Below are positions 1 to 9,276 of a stretch of 16,216 bases of DNA, in pieces (position 1 is the first letter of the stretch; every line of letters begins with the position of its first letter). A model generated the notes under the pieces. It was not told the DNA's origin. It was given only the letters and a program-made list of their open reading frames with translations, and searched no databases. The position numbers and the translations under genes were made by a program. The stretch is taken from NCBI GenBank assembly GCA_034696485.1, contig JAQIWT010000700.1, forward strand, positions 1-16,216, read 5' to 3'. The stretch comes from Isohypsibius dastychi (taxonomy: Eukaryota; Tardigrada; Eutardigrada; Parachela; Isohypsibiidae).

Positions 1-203
1 TGCGACAAGGAGCCAATCACAGAACAAGAGGTCTTTCACCCGAAAACTTCCAGGCACTTCAGCATGATCTCAACGAACTGTTTGTCAAAGTGTGTGGCCC
101 GGAATTCGATATCGAAGCTTGGGATGCCGTTCTAACTCTCGTCATGACTGGAATTGAGGAAGGATTACGACAGGCAAAAGATAAAGACGCCAAATATTTA
201 TAA
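1..203 (+). CDS. Globin, C-terminal exon (5' end outside window)
   Basis: Frame 3 is open from the window edge to the TAA at 201-203 and encodes 66 residues. The start of the peptide has His followed by RTRGLSPENF, which matches the F helix to FG corner of animal globins; that His (bases 18-20) sits where the heme-binding proximal His F8 belongs. Next come LNELF..VCG and the H-helix signature EAWDAVLTLVMTGIEEGL, the usual end of a globin fold. No signal peptide or membrane anchor can be judged because the N-terminal two thirds lie outside the window. The role would be reversible binding of oxygen or another small ligand through heme; which globin subtype it is cannot be told from this fragment. 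The gene converges on VPS28, whose stop codon is 147 bp away. I am confident of the family, not of the exon's 5' border. Confidence 0.85.
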   Translation, partial: RQGANHRTRGLSPENFQALQHDLNELFVKVCGPEFDIEAWDAVLTLVMTGIEEGLRQAKDKDAKYL

Positions 204-301
204 TAACTTATCCTTGTTTTCTTGTTTTAGATGCAGTTTGAATCAAATACTTTGGTAAAACTGAAAATATGGTCGAGCTTTTGTAAAATAATTCGACGGA
301 C

Positions 302-307
302 AATAAA
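302..307 (+). terminator. Polyadenylation signal AATAAA for the globin gene
   Basis: A canonical AATAAA lies about 100 bp after the globin stop codon, and a GT/T-rich stretch follows at 318-330. It fits the 3' end of the globin transcript and leaves only about 45 bp before the convergent VPS28 stop. Confidence 0.5.
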
Positions 308-350
308 AAATCGAGGCTATTTTGGGGTTGGCAAAAATCTGACTTGTCAT

Positions 351-1671
351 TTAAAGGCTGTGTAGAAGTTTGGTGAAAGCGTTGTAGCCGGAATCGAGAT
401 CGAATAGCATTTGCCGGACTTGCTGATCGTCGAACTGATCCGAAGCGCTCATCGAAGCCATCACCGATAACCTAAAAATAAATAGCCAAACTGCAAAACA
501 TACTTTATGAGACAAATAACCACGTGAAATTAGACACTATTTTGTTGTCAATTGGAAAATCCAAATCATGTGCCGGTACGCATACTGACCGCGAACATTT
601 AAATTGAAGAAATATGCTTAGAAAAATCGGTTTAAGACTCATGCTAGTAATCGATACAGGCTGAAAATTGTTTGCCGTTTGCTTACCATTTTGCAACAGA
701 AGTGCGACCTTCGTAGTCTGGAGGAATGATACTGAGCCGGTTGATTGTATCCATCAAATCGCGCATTTCCGGTTGGATCTACAAGCAGTTGAGTTGATAT
801 GTGAAGGTATTTTTGGAACACAAACTGACCTCATCAACAGCTTTCATCTGAAGCCGCAACTTATCCATCACAGTGATAAACAGCTACAGAAGAAAAATAG
901 TTTGACATGAACATCGATCAAGAAGACGAATAACAAATGGAGAGATGTGGTACGCACGGAAACAATATCCGCAATGGATTTGCAAATATTTCCTTTATCA
1001 TCTCGGATTGTTATTGGACTGTCCTGGGCGATCCTTTCCATCGCAGCCGGGCAATCAAACTACAAACAAAATTCCCTCTAGATTCATCTTCTAGCTACCC
1101 ATCATAACTACTATTCTAGCTGGAATTTGGATTACGGAACGGACAAACCTTGAAATGATCCATAAAAGACTGAATGGTTGGGAACTCATCATTGATACTG
1201 ATTAACTTGAAAGCCGACTTGAACTGCACCAGTAGTTTTGAGCAAGCAGCTGTGTACCTGAAAAATCACGGAACGTGAAGTTAAAATTTTATGATGAAGG
1301 AAAATAATTAAAATTCTCAGAAAATCACGAAGGGAAAGGGAACTCACTCTTTTGGTGTGATGCAATCACGAATGTACGCCTTCTCCAGTTGTTGTATCGA
1401 GTTGACAACTGCGAATAGATCCGCCAAGTTCTCGTACCTGGAATCAGAAATCTTGAAACAGAACACTGAGAAAAATCTAGACGAAAACGTACCGATCTCG
1501 CTCCTTTGCGTTTTTGTAGAGTCGAACATTCTACAACAAACCATGCAGTTTAGAATCTGGAATACGCAGCAAGGTGAGCTGACTCACTTCCATCAAGTTC
1601 AAATTGTTGGTCGAATTCGATCCTGATAACGATGATGCAGACTGGTCGTTCAATCCAGAAAATAACGACAT
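351..1671 (-). CDS. VPS28: VPS28, ESCRT-I subunit (eight exons, complete)
   Basis: Exons from the start on the minus strand: 1671-1588, 1530-1493, 1437-1348, 1257-1149, 1059-958, 883-830, 778-687 and 471-351. All junctions have GT/AG borders and the phases join into 229 residues, close to the 221 of human VPS28. VPS28 is the ESCRT-I subunit that binds VPS23/TSG101 through its N-terminal core and links to ESCRT-II through its C-terminal four-helix domain, in sorting of ubiquitinated cargo at endosomes. Landmarks are [73 protein letters not shown] and the C-terminal [15 protein letters not shown]. The ATG at 1671 gives an N-terminal tail of about 28 Ser/Asn-rich residues. An in-frame ATG at 1761 would add 30 residues with no family counterpart, so I prefer 1671. 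Identification is firm. Confidence 0.95.
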
Positions 1672-1975
1672 TTTCCTCTGCCAGAATTTTGTCGGATACA
1701 AGCCAAATAATTCTCTGCCAAACTGGAAGCCAGAAAACTTCTGAGTCAAACCAGATTTCAAAATACAAAGAAGCTCTGGTTACGACAGTATGACAGAGAA
1801 GGGATCAGAAAGCTAAGTTCGGGGAAATAATAATCGATCAAAATTGGAAGATTAATCCATTTGCTATTGGGAATCAGAAACGTAAACAGTGATTCGGAAA
1901 TTCGCCAATTTCACTGGCGTAGAGGCCTTGTTTCTGATTACAAAACATACACCCATCTTTCCCTATCTTTATCCA

Positions 1976-1986
1976 CCCCCCCCCCC
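1976..1986. repeat. Homopolymer C11 tract
   Basis: Eleven consecutive C residues end a pyrimidine-rich run that starts near 1951. This is simple-sequence DNA and may be variable in length between individuals or reads. No function is assigned. Confidence 0.9.
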
Positions 1987-2579
1987 TCCTTGAGAATTTG
2001 CACGGCTCCACATATTACCCAAGTAACTTGGTAACCGACGGCACAGCAGTTGACGACAGTGACCTCAAATTTCTGTCATCCTTCTCTTGATTTGGCTTTT
2101 ATGTATCTTCTCACGTACTGTAGTTCCATTGCTGTAATTGCTGGGAAGTACGTTTGGGCTCCTAGGGCCATGATTATTTTTTAGATAAGTGCGATCACGT
2201 GAATAAAACGCTTTTTGATATTGACTGCGATAAGAAAAAGGTGCAGCAATGTTTGACCGCTTCGTGTTCACGTTTTATCAAAAGCAGGTTTTTCGAAAAT
2301 TCCGCGAACCACTCTAACAAAACTTCAAAGATCATAAGACTGGTGCCGGAAACTTCAATCGGCGAGGTTAGGCGAGCTGTCAGCTGGTGCGACCTTCAAT
2401 TCAGCATTGATTTCCGCTTTGATTTTGCGAATCGGGAAAAGTATTTATGAAAGAAGCAGTTACCAGAATATGGCGTTGTGTGGGATGAATGAAGTTCGGT
2501 TAAATCGAACGACATGAAAAGCTTATCATGTCAAGTGGGCCGGTGGGGCAACATGCGACAGGAGATTGAGTATGTTTAG

Positions 2580-2588
2580 TATAAAAGG
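2580..2588 (+). promoter_or_regulatory. TATA-box candidate upstream of the gamma-like gene
   Basis: TATAAAAGG matches the consensus TATA box. If used, transcription would start near 2610 and give a leader of about 400 nt before the ATG at 3008. It lies in otherwise featureless DNA, so chance occurrence cannot be excluded. Confidence 0.35.
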
Positions 2589-3007
2589 ATATATTCATGT
2601 GTGGGAGGAAAAGAGAGGAGCGTGATGGAAAGTTGGCAACAGGAGAGGAAATTATTTTTTATTAGAGGATCGGGGCAAACGGAAGGAAGTCGATGATGAG
2701 TGGGTGGGGCTTACCTCAAGTAGGGTCAACATTGAATTTGGCAAAAAAGAGAGCGCCGAACCAAGAGGATGGAGAGGAGCATCAAGAAGCAGGCTGTAAA
2801 GTGGATGCATTGATCCATCTCATCTATCGATTCTTTTATAGCAGTGTGAAAGGAATGGAAAGCTAAACCGCCGGATCCGATCAAGAGACGGAATGCCAAC
2901 GATGAAGGTTTTTTCAGATTCTTGATCCGACAATCGACAGCACAGTCAGGAGCTGGAATCTTGCGGTCCGGTTCAACCAGCGGCTCCCAGACTTTCGTTC
3001 TTGATTA

Positions 3008-4658
3008 ATGAAAACATTCTTCCCAAAAGTTGATGGCAATGGATTGAAAACAATGGCCATTGCAACCACGACTGTCACCAATAATAATGGCTTCTACGTA
3101 CCACATCACCCTCATCATCACAGCCATCACCATCACAAATTCTCAACATCTTCCTCTTCTCACCATTTGTCTTTCGAGCGCAAGTGCCTACTGGCGGCCT
3201 CATCGTCAGTATTCTTTTTGAAGCTGTATTCTCAGAATCGATGCTTGACTACCTTTCTTCCTTTACAGGGCTACCGTCATTGGCCTTATTTTGATGCTTG
3301 TTGCGGTGAGTTTGGGGTTTGCGGGTAAAAGTGCACTCGCCATTTTAGTCCATTAGCACACCATTTTCCATCCCATTACATTTCCATCCCAGACTTTGAG
3401 GAATAGGACTGTATAAACTGCTTTTGAACGGCACTCATGCAGATGACTTAAATAGTTCTCCTTGTACATGCTGATGCAGCAGACGGTTTGTCCAAGCGCA
3501 CGGGGTTCTGAGCACTGCGCGCAACAAGATATTATTAGCTCACACAGTCGGGCTCATGTTAACCCATTCACACCATCCAGCCATCAATCTTCACCTCATC
3601 CTCATTCCTTCAACAACACTACTCTTTATTGCTCGTGAATAACATCTACATAGGCTTGCGTGCTAACAAGCTTTGTTTTGTTTCCAGGTCAGCACGGACT
3701 ATTGGCTGATCGGTAAGTTCTCGTCATCCTCTCAATCTCGGATTGTCCTGACCTGCTTTTTCTGATATCAGTGACGAACCCTACCGGAACCTACATAACC
3801 GAAGGAGGCATTGAACTTCTTAGGTACGGTTTTTCAACTTTTTTAAAAGGTCATCAGGAAAAAATGATGATGTTTACAGGTTGTACAGTCATTCTGGAAT
3901 ATGGCGAATGTATGTCAACCTTTTTCATGTGCGGTTCAATTGCATGTGGGGTATTTCGTAGATGTAACATTGATCTAAGGAATGCAACAAGTCCTCTCAG
4001 AGTACACAGTAAGTCAAGCTGCGAAACATGATCTGCCGTTGGAATCTACGAGTGTTTTTAATTCTAGCAGAATGCAGAAGACATCTGCTCTTCCCATCGG
4101 AACTCGAAGCAGATAACCATCAGCTCCAGTTTGACCAAACGAGTCTCGGTACGTTACGCTTGGTCTGCATCAACAAATGCGTTTCACAGTGTTCTTAATC
4201 GTCTGACAGATTACACTCGAAGCGAAGTTGCCTTCTCGACGATTGGAATAATTCTGATGCTCCTGGGACAGGGATTTGCATTTTATAGCTTCAAGGAGCG
4301 GCGCTACATGTTCAAGCGCTTAACTGCCTTCATGCACATCCTCTCCGCTATTTGCATACTAATTTGTATTGAAGTGCTGGTCAGCTCGGTGACGTACGAG
4401 AAGGCCTACCTGCCAGCCCGCCATCCAGCTCAAGCTATATCACATTTTGGGTTCTCTTTCGTTCTGGCCTGCGTGACATGCGCCGCATTCTTCGCAGCTG
4501 GAGTGACCTTTCTGGCATTCTCTGGGAAACACAAGCCCAAGGACGATATCAAGGCCGCTGCTGAACGGATGGAGTTGGGGGTCAATGGGAATGTGGACGA
4601 TGGAGATGAGGAGTTTGACCAAGCTGATGCAGATGCTCCAGTTGCGCTGGGTCGCTGA
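3008..4658 (+). CDS. Voltage-gated calcium channel gamma (stargazin/claudin superfamily)-like protein
   Basis: Exons 3008-3204, 3269-3305, 3688-3712, 3772-3823, 3880-3909, 3962-4008, 4068-4148 and 4210-4658 join into 305 residues. An in-frame TGA three codons before the ATG fixes the start. Four hydrophobic segments lie at about 60-80, 163-182, 194-214 and 237-260. The first extracellular loop has the family hallmarks: STDYWL just after helix 1, then GIWRIC with a second Cys at 132, and a sequon at Asn121. YMFKRL before helix 3 and YLPARHP before helix 4 resemble invertebrate gamma-like proteins. In the family, such proteins are auxiliary subunits of calcium channels or glutamate receptors in the plasma membrane. 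Residues 33-43 hold nine His, and the C-tail is acidic. For exon 7 an acceptor 3 bp later plus read-through of the next intron also stays open, but gives a worse loop. Subtype unproven. Confidence 0.75.
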
Positions 4659-4787
4659 ACGCTTCCATTTAGTTTTGTTAATCGGGTTGTTTTTCATTGC
4701 CTTTGATTCCAAGCGATAAAGTTTTCGTGTTGGAAGATGGGTGTGGAATTACATGATTGACAACACGCGGGGAACTTCGGTTCTAAG

Positions 4788-5337
4788 TGCACTTGGGTTT
4801 TAGCGCAGCAGGGAATACCTCCTGGCTAAGGTCTTGAGTTAGCGCACACTCTGGACCCAATGTTTCGTCACACGATAGTCGTTTGCTAAGTTCCGCACCA
4901 CGAACGATAATTGAATAAGTAATGGAACTCAACAAGCCATTGAAAACCGTTTTAAAATGTGCAACACCCGTCATAGTACAAACTGTACAGAGTATGAGAA
5001 AATTACCACTAGGAGGCACAATTCGAGCAGCACCTGCAAGGTCAGTGCACACCGTTGGGTTCGCTGACTGTTGCTGTCATTGGTTCCGGGAAATGTGGGC
5101 ATGAGGCATTTGAAATACTGGATCACCTTACGTTACAATCAAAGAGGTATAACATTGGCAGGTCCAGTGGCCGTTGGGAACATTGACTGCACTGTCGATG
5201 TGGACCACTAAGCGCTTCGTGATCACACTTACAGGGCAGCAACGAACCTCTGGCGACTGAACCAGCTTGGTCTCGTTGGTCTTGCTTCTACACAAGCGGC
5301 AAAGGTGTCATTCAAGTATCTAACTCAAGCAGATTAG
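4788..5337 (+). pseudogene. Decayed pyrroline-5-carboxylate reductase-like pseudogene
   Basis: Read across all three plus frames, this stretch follows the order of P5C reductase, the NAD(P)H enzyme of the last proline-synthesis step. Frame from 4788: WVLA..GIPP, then RHTIVVC (4866-4886), resembling the family's LAVKP and RHIVVSCAAG. Another frame from 4922: LNKPLKTVLKCATPVIVQ (ending 4981), resembling RVxRCxxNTPVxV, then TVGFAD as in SVGF. Frame from about 5075: VIGSG (5079-5090) with AF.ILD.LTL, resembling GLSGSGPAYxFxxLDAL. A third frame from 5212: ALRDHT, then NLWRLNQLG and QAAKVSFKYL, resembling LRDxVxSPGGxTIxAL and SAVEAAxxRxxEL. Stop codons fall inside (for example 4887 and 5209), no introns interrupt the matches, and the N-terminal Rossmann part is missing or too decayed. 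A dead, possibly retroposed copy fits best. Based on remembered family motifs, not an alignment. Confidence 0.6.
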
Positions 5338-5457
5338 TTTCTCGTTGTACACATTGTAGCAGCATACTGTTTTGGATAAAATTATCAATCCGCTGAGCTT
5401 TTACTCAGTTTTGCTCTATTTCATGCTCAAAATTTTAAATCGATTTTACGATTAGAC

Positions 5458-6246
5458 ATGGCGCAGCGTTTGTTAGCCTTTTTTCTCTATCTGTATCTAT
5501 TATTCTTACTCCAATTTGAACCTGTTAAATGTACTTCCACATCAAAATCGAACCGTCAAATATACAGCAGTCTGAACACCGGTATGCGAGGATATGGCTC
5601 CGGAGTAGGTATGGGACTCTACGGGGCCGGTACCGGGACCATGGGGTATGGCGGCCTCGGAATAGGGTCCATGTATGGCGGAGGAATTGGAAACATCGGC
5701 TACGGATTGGGAATGGGAACAGGCTCCATGTACGGAGGTGTTGGATTCGGGAACATGGGTTACGGAGGACTCGGAACCGGGTCAATGTATAGCGGAGGAC
5801 TTGGAAACACCGGCTACGGTTTGGGAATGGGCTCCATGTACGGAAGTGGAGGATTCGGGAACACGGGGTACGGAATGGGAGGATTAGGGTCACAGTATGG
5901 ATCAGGCCTTGGAAGTGGATATGGCGGACTTGGTGGTGGCTATGGGATGCAAACTGGTCTCGGCTATGGCAACAGCGGTGGACTTGGTTATTCCGGTACA
6001 GGAATGTACGGCGGACTTGGTGGAATTGGTGGTTATGGAGGAGCTGGTGGACTTGGTGGGATGAGCTCTGGTTACGGGCTCGGAGGTGGATTGGGATCTA
6101 CGGGAATGTATGGCTTGGGACAGCAGCAAGGTTTGGGCGGGTACGGAAGCATGGGCCGTGGTTACGGCAACACTGGACTTGGCTATGGAAATACGGGACT
6201 CGGCTATGGTGGCGGAATGATGGGTGGTGGAAGTTACTATGGATGA
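5458..6246 (+). CDS. Secreted Gly/Tyr/Met-rich repeat protein
   Basis: A single exon encodes 262 residues. Residues 1-25 form a strong signal peptide ([20 protein letters not shown], then a cleavage region near VKC). A short linker with the only Cys of the protein, at about 25, is followed from residue 40 by almost pure G-Y-G-L/M-G sequence to the end (GGGSYYG). Nearly perfect tandem units occur early (see repeat). No acidic or catalytic residues stand out, and no known domain is visible. Comparable Gly/Tyr-rich secreted proteins in invertebrates are structural parts of cuticle, eggshell, silk or adhesive, where Tyr may be cross-linked; assigning one of these roles here is inference. The antisense frame is also open for 122 codons, an effect of the repeat composition rather than a second gene. 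Expression is unsupported, but signal peptide plus long low-complexity ORF is good evidence for a real gene. Confidence 0.8.
   Translation: MAQRLLAFFLYLYLLFLLQFEPVKCTSTSKSNRQIYSSLNTGMRGYGSGVGMGLYGAGTGTMGYGGLGIGSMYGGGIGNIGYGLGMGTGSMYGGVGFGNMGYGGLGTGSMYSGGLGNTGYGLGMGSMYGSGGFGNTGYGMGGLGSQYGSGLGSGYGGLGGGYGMQTGLGYGNSGGLGYSGTGMYGGLGGIGGYGGAGGLGGMSSGYGLGGGLGSTGMYGLGQQQGLGGYGSMGRGYGNTGLGYGNTGLGYGGGMMGGGSYYG
5644..5865 (+). repeat. Two tandem coding repeats (38 and 36 codons)
   Basis: Unit 1 spans 5644-5757 and unit 2 spans 5758-5865. Both read [25 protein letters not shown]...GFGN, with a two-codon (TG) deletion in unit 2. A degenerate third unit starts at 5866 ([12 protein letters not shown]). They point to growth of the gene by unequal exchange or slippage. 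Confidence 0.85.
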
Positions 6247-6671
6247 GATACTTAATGTGCATTATCATGGTATTATTTATTTTCTTTTTTTCGACAGTTT
6301 TGTTATGAATCATAAACATTGGGCTGCTCTCTAAGTAGTGGGCAAGCAAAAACGATATTCAACAGTTTTGTAATTCTGAAAAAAACCATTTTTCCCCATG
6401 TTGTTTGTAACCTCAGTTTTGTCGTCCTTTCGACCTTTTACGGAATAGAGAAAGACAGGTTCATCCGGGTTGTTCATTTAACTATCTTTAACGGATCTGA
6501 GTGCCTTCCCGGGTGGCTTCATCTTAGGCACCACCCACTCTATTGTTCTTACCCAAATTTAAACGGGTGATTTTCCCCATTGCAGCCCGGCAGTATATAA
6601 GGAGCAGGATCTTTGCGCCTCTTGATTCATTTCAAGTTTCATTTCAACTATCTCAAAACCCTGATCAGAAA
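6247..6671. other. Intergenic region and promoter of the LDLa gene
   Basis: No gene is visible. The first part should hold the 3' end of the Gly-rich transcript, although I see no canonical AATAAA there. The last 80 bp hold the TATA box and leader of the next gene. Confidence 0.5.
6594..6600 (+). promoter_or_regulatory. TATA box of the LDLa gene
   Basis: TATATAA follows GC-rich CCCGGCAG and lies 72 bp before the ATG. Initiation about 30 bp downstream would give a leader of roughly 40-50 nt. Spacing and gene context make this one of the better promoter candidates in the window. Confidence 0.6.
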
Positions 6672-8236
6672 ATGTCGAGACTTAATTCCCTTTCGACTAT
6701 CGCGTTCATGGTGATTTTCGGCCTAGCCGCGGTAAGAATTTCTGGAGCATTTTAATCGACAAGATATGTACGTCAGATGTTATTGTTCTCTATGATGTTT
6801 TGCAGGCCGTTCCAGAATACACTGCGCTGGCCCGTGAGCTGATCCGACAAGAACGCAGCATCGAAGGTCAATCTTGCTCCCCTGCGAATTCGACATGTGC
6901 TCTCGCGTACACACGATGCAACGAGGAAACCAGAACCTGCGAGTGCGATCGCAATGTATCGAGTAAGTCCAAAACTACCTTATTTATTTCGTCAACTGAA
7001 GAACCGAAGATTAAAATTTGACCATTTACTTGATTGCAGTTGGAATGAAGATGCAATTGTATCCTGAAGTGGTTGAATGTATCCCATTGAACTATACATC
7101 CGTGACTGGAAAGTGTCTGCCAACTGTCCCGGATATGTGCTCCGTCCTGGTTCCGGGTTCATTCTGTGACATCAGCAAAAGGAGACTAGACAGGCAGATA
7201 AACGAGATGACCTGCTCTTGTGCCATCGGTGGTGTCTATCCCAACTGCACCGTCCGTAAGCCATGACCCAATTCCACTTTCACTTTTGATTTCCTAGAAC
7301 ATCCAAATCTCATTAACAAACTGCGCTCTTCTCATTAAAAGAATATGATTCTAATTCTATTTTTTCCACAGAAATTGGAACTCTGTGCACAACCAACGAG
7401 ACATGTTCGAAAGACGTCGCCAATTCATTCTGCGGAAATTTCACCGACGGATTCGGGTCATGTCAGTGTGGAGGCCAGGAGAACAAGACATTCGTCGCCA
7501 GCGAGGACAACACGAAATGCCGTGCGACCAACTGTGCAGCCAATCCGTGTCGAGGTGACGTCAACGCTTCAAGCTGTCGCGATATCCCCGATGGATTCGA
7601 ATGTTTCTGCAAGAACAACACCAAAGGACGCAGCCATACTTTCGATATGAACGGAATTTGTAAGTTTCCTTCAAGCTTTCTAAACCTGATTTTGAATACC
7701 TGATCTGTTATTGATTTTCACAGCACAGGAATGACAAGTGTTCACTTTTGCAGGTTGTGACCAGGACCGAGTTCCCTGCGAAGACTTCTCCAAGTGTATC
7801 TCCATTAGCGACCTCTGCAACGGACTTGTGGATTGCAATGTAAGTAATTTTTATTTGCTGAACAAACGACTTGTTGTTCAGTCAGTGTTATCATTGTATT
7901 TTGTTCTTCTAGGATTGCTCTGACGAGAAGAAGTTTTACTGCACTGGCGGTATTCCAGACAGTCCTCGATGCGCTGCCAAAGCGAAGGTATCGCTCTTGG
8001 TTCCCGTCATCCCGATCATCCAGCAAACAACTGTTGCACCTACTGAGCCAATCGTGACAACCAGTCCGGAGACCCAGCCACTTCCTGTTGCATCTGCACC
8101 AGTTGGAATGGGACAAGTCGGAGGAATGTGGGCACCTGGACAAATCGGCCAGCAACAAGGATTCTTCAATCCATTCCAAAACGCCGGAATGCAGCCTCAA
8201 GCACCAGCCAACTGGGGCAACCATATGATGGGTTAA
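6672..8236 (+). CDS. Secreted cysteine-rich protein with EGF-like and LDL-receptor class A modules
   Basis: Exons 6672-6731, 6806-6962, 7040-7255, 7372-7659, 7754-7839 and 7913-8236 have GT/AG borders and join into 376 residues. Residues 1-20 are a signal peptide (MSRLNSLSTIAFMVIFGLAA). Residues about 50-240 hold many Cys in short EGF- or EB-like arrangements, such as TCECDRN, SCQCGG and GFECFCKN, with several N-glycosylation sequons. Residues 242-279 match an LDL-receptor class A repeat, a calcium-binding disulfide module: CDQDRVPC, DFSKCISISDLCNGLVDC, and the calcium motif in the form NDCSDEKKFYC. The usual Gly of DGSDE is Cys here, and the module starts with CC, so an extra disulfide is plausible. 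The C-terminal ~85 residues are Thr/Pro-, then Gln/Gly/Met-rich and lack Cys. No membrane segment is seen, so secretion is likely. Function unknown; ligand binding or matrix roles are guesses. Confidence 0.8.
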
Positions 8237-8343
8237 ACTTTGTTAAGTCTGCTTTATTGTTTTTTCGGTATCAGCTGGCTGATACTTCAGATTTTTATTT
8301 GAGAATTTTGAAACATGTTGTTAGACCAGGACCCTTTAAAACT

Positions 8344-8349
8344 AATAAA
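8344..8349 (+). terminator. Polyadenylation signal of the LDLa gene
   Basis: AATAAA about 108 bp after the stop codon at 8236, followed by a GT-containing stretch. The convergent mucin-like gene ends at 8472, so the two 3' regions nearly touch or overlap. Confidence 0.5.
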
Positions 8350-8471
8350 GTGTATAAATCAGCAGATAAACCCAGACTTTTCTCGAGCAAACAAGATTTC
8401 CATCGGACGAATTTAAAAGACAACAACTCTCTTTTGAGACACACTGGAAGCTCTTATGTTCGGCATTAGCA

Positions 8472-9276
8472 TCACACTGCATTCGATGATCGCTCGTACC
8501 GATTTTCCCGTTTGTTGAACAACCTGTTAAAATATCATGTTTATCTCATGGGAATTGTCCTGGCACTCCTTAGTATATAGTGCTCGTATTCATCAGCTAC
8601 TTGTATGCTTGTAGTGAGCAATGAAAGACACGCAGCTCAAAACTCTCAAAGCATTTGACCTTTGAAACTACGCAAGTTCACCGACAGAAGCTGATTTTTT
8701 TTCCATGGGAAAAACGCGCAGAACTAACCTCAGAACACCGATCAGAACCAGCAGAAAGATAAGAATTCCCAACACGGTCAGCAGCGGAGTCCATGGGGTG
8801 TTGCGTTGGTCCTCGTAAATGACCCTGGAAGCTGGCGGCTGGGCGAACGTTAGGTTCTGTTCATTTCGCAACAATGGGTTGAAAGTACTAGATGACGTCA
8901 CGATCATGTACAACTGTGTCCCCACGACACCCCTATACCCAAAAGAGCCAGGACTGGAAGAAAACTGCGTGGTGTTCGTTGTAGTCGAAGCTTCAGCCGT
9001 GGTTGTCGTGCTTGGGGATGTTGAAACATCTGAGGAGGTTGATAGAGCTGGCGAAGAACTTCCTTCACCGAAAACAGGAAGTTCCGTTTCGGTTGTTAGT
9101 TCTGTAGCTGCCTCGGTAGTTGTTTCTGGCGTTGTTACCAATTCCGAGGTTGTAGTCTCGCTCAGGAGATCAACAGTGGTTGGTAAAGTTTCTTCGTCAA
9201 TTGGCGAATCGACATCCTGAGCCAACAGATGTCCGAGTAGAATAGACACAAACAGGAAAAGTTTTAGAAGAAACAT
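8472..9276 (-). CDS. Small mucin-like type I membrane protein (copy 1 of tandem pair)
   Basis: Exon 1 (9276-8729) encodes a signal peptide (residues 1-19, ending LLGHLLAQ), a Ser/Thr/Glu-rich ectodomain with runs such as TTTSELVTTPETTTEAATEL, two N-glycosylation sequons (NTT, NLT), and one membrane helix at about 165-182 (VLGILIFLLVLIGVL). Splicing at AG|GTTAGT to the acceptor TTAACAG|G joins exon 2 (8523-8472), adding the basic tail LFNKRENRYERSSNAV and giving 199 residues. Without splicing the frame runs on to a stop at 8668, with a different tail (LVLRVFPMEKK..). I prefer the spliced form because the neighbouring paralog has an intron at the same place and phase and a similar tail ending NA-L. 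Likely a heavily O-glycosylated cell-surface protein; no known domain or partner is recognisable. Confidence 0.75.

Larger units (their letters stand above)
1672..3007. other. Intergenic stretch between VPS28 and the gamma-like gene
   Basis: The two flanking genes diverge from here, so this must hold both promoters. I find no convincing coding region. The longest open frame (about 2199-2450, plus strand) lacks an ATG start and a recognisable motif. Visible items are a C11 tract at 1976-1986 in a pyrimidine-rich run and a TATA-like site at 2580-2588. Bases 2560-3007 are probably promoter and 5' untranslated leader of the plus-strand gene; a long leader or an upstream non-coding exon is possible. 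Confidence 0.5.

Noticed and set aside
2199-2450. Plus-strand open frame of 83 codons in the intergenic region
   Set aside because: No ATG start, no splice context in phase with the gene downstream, no recognisable motif, and unremarkable length for this composition.
5041-5157. First read as a Rossmann-fold GxGxxG nucleotide-binding start of a mitochondrial dehydrogenase
   Set aside because: The flanking pieces fit the order of P5C reductase motifs better, where GSG belongs to the C-terminal GLSGSGPAY segment.
5525-5893. Antisense 122-codon frame over the Gly-rich gene
   Set aside because: It mirrors the G-Y-G codon repeats on the other strand, and the product is Arg/Ser/Phe/Pro-rich low complexity.
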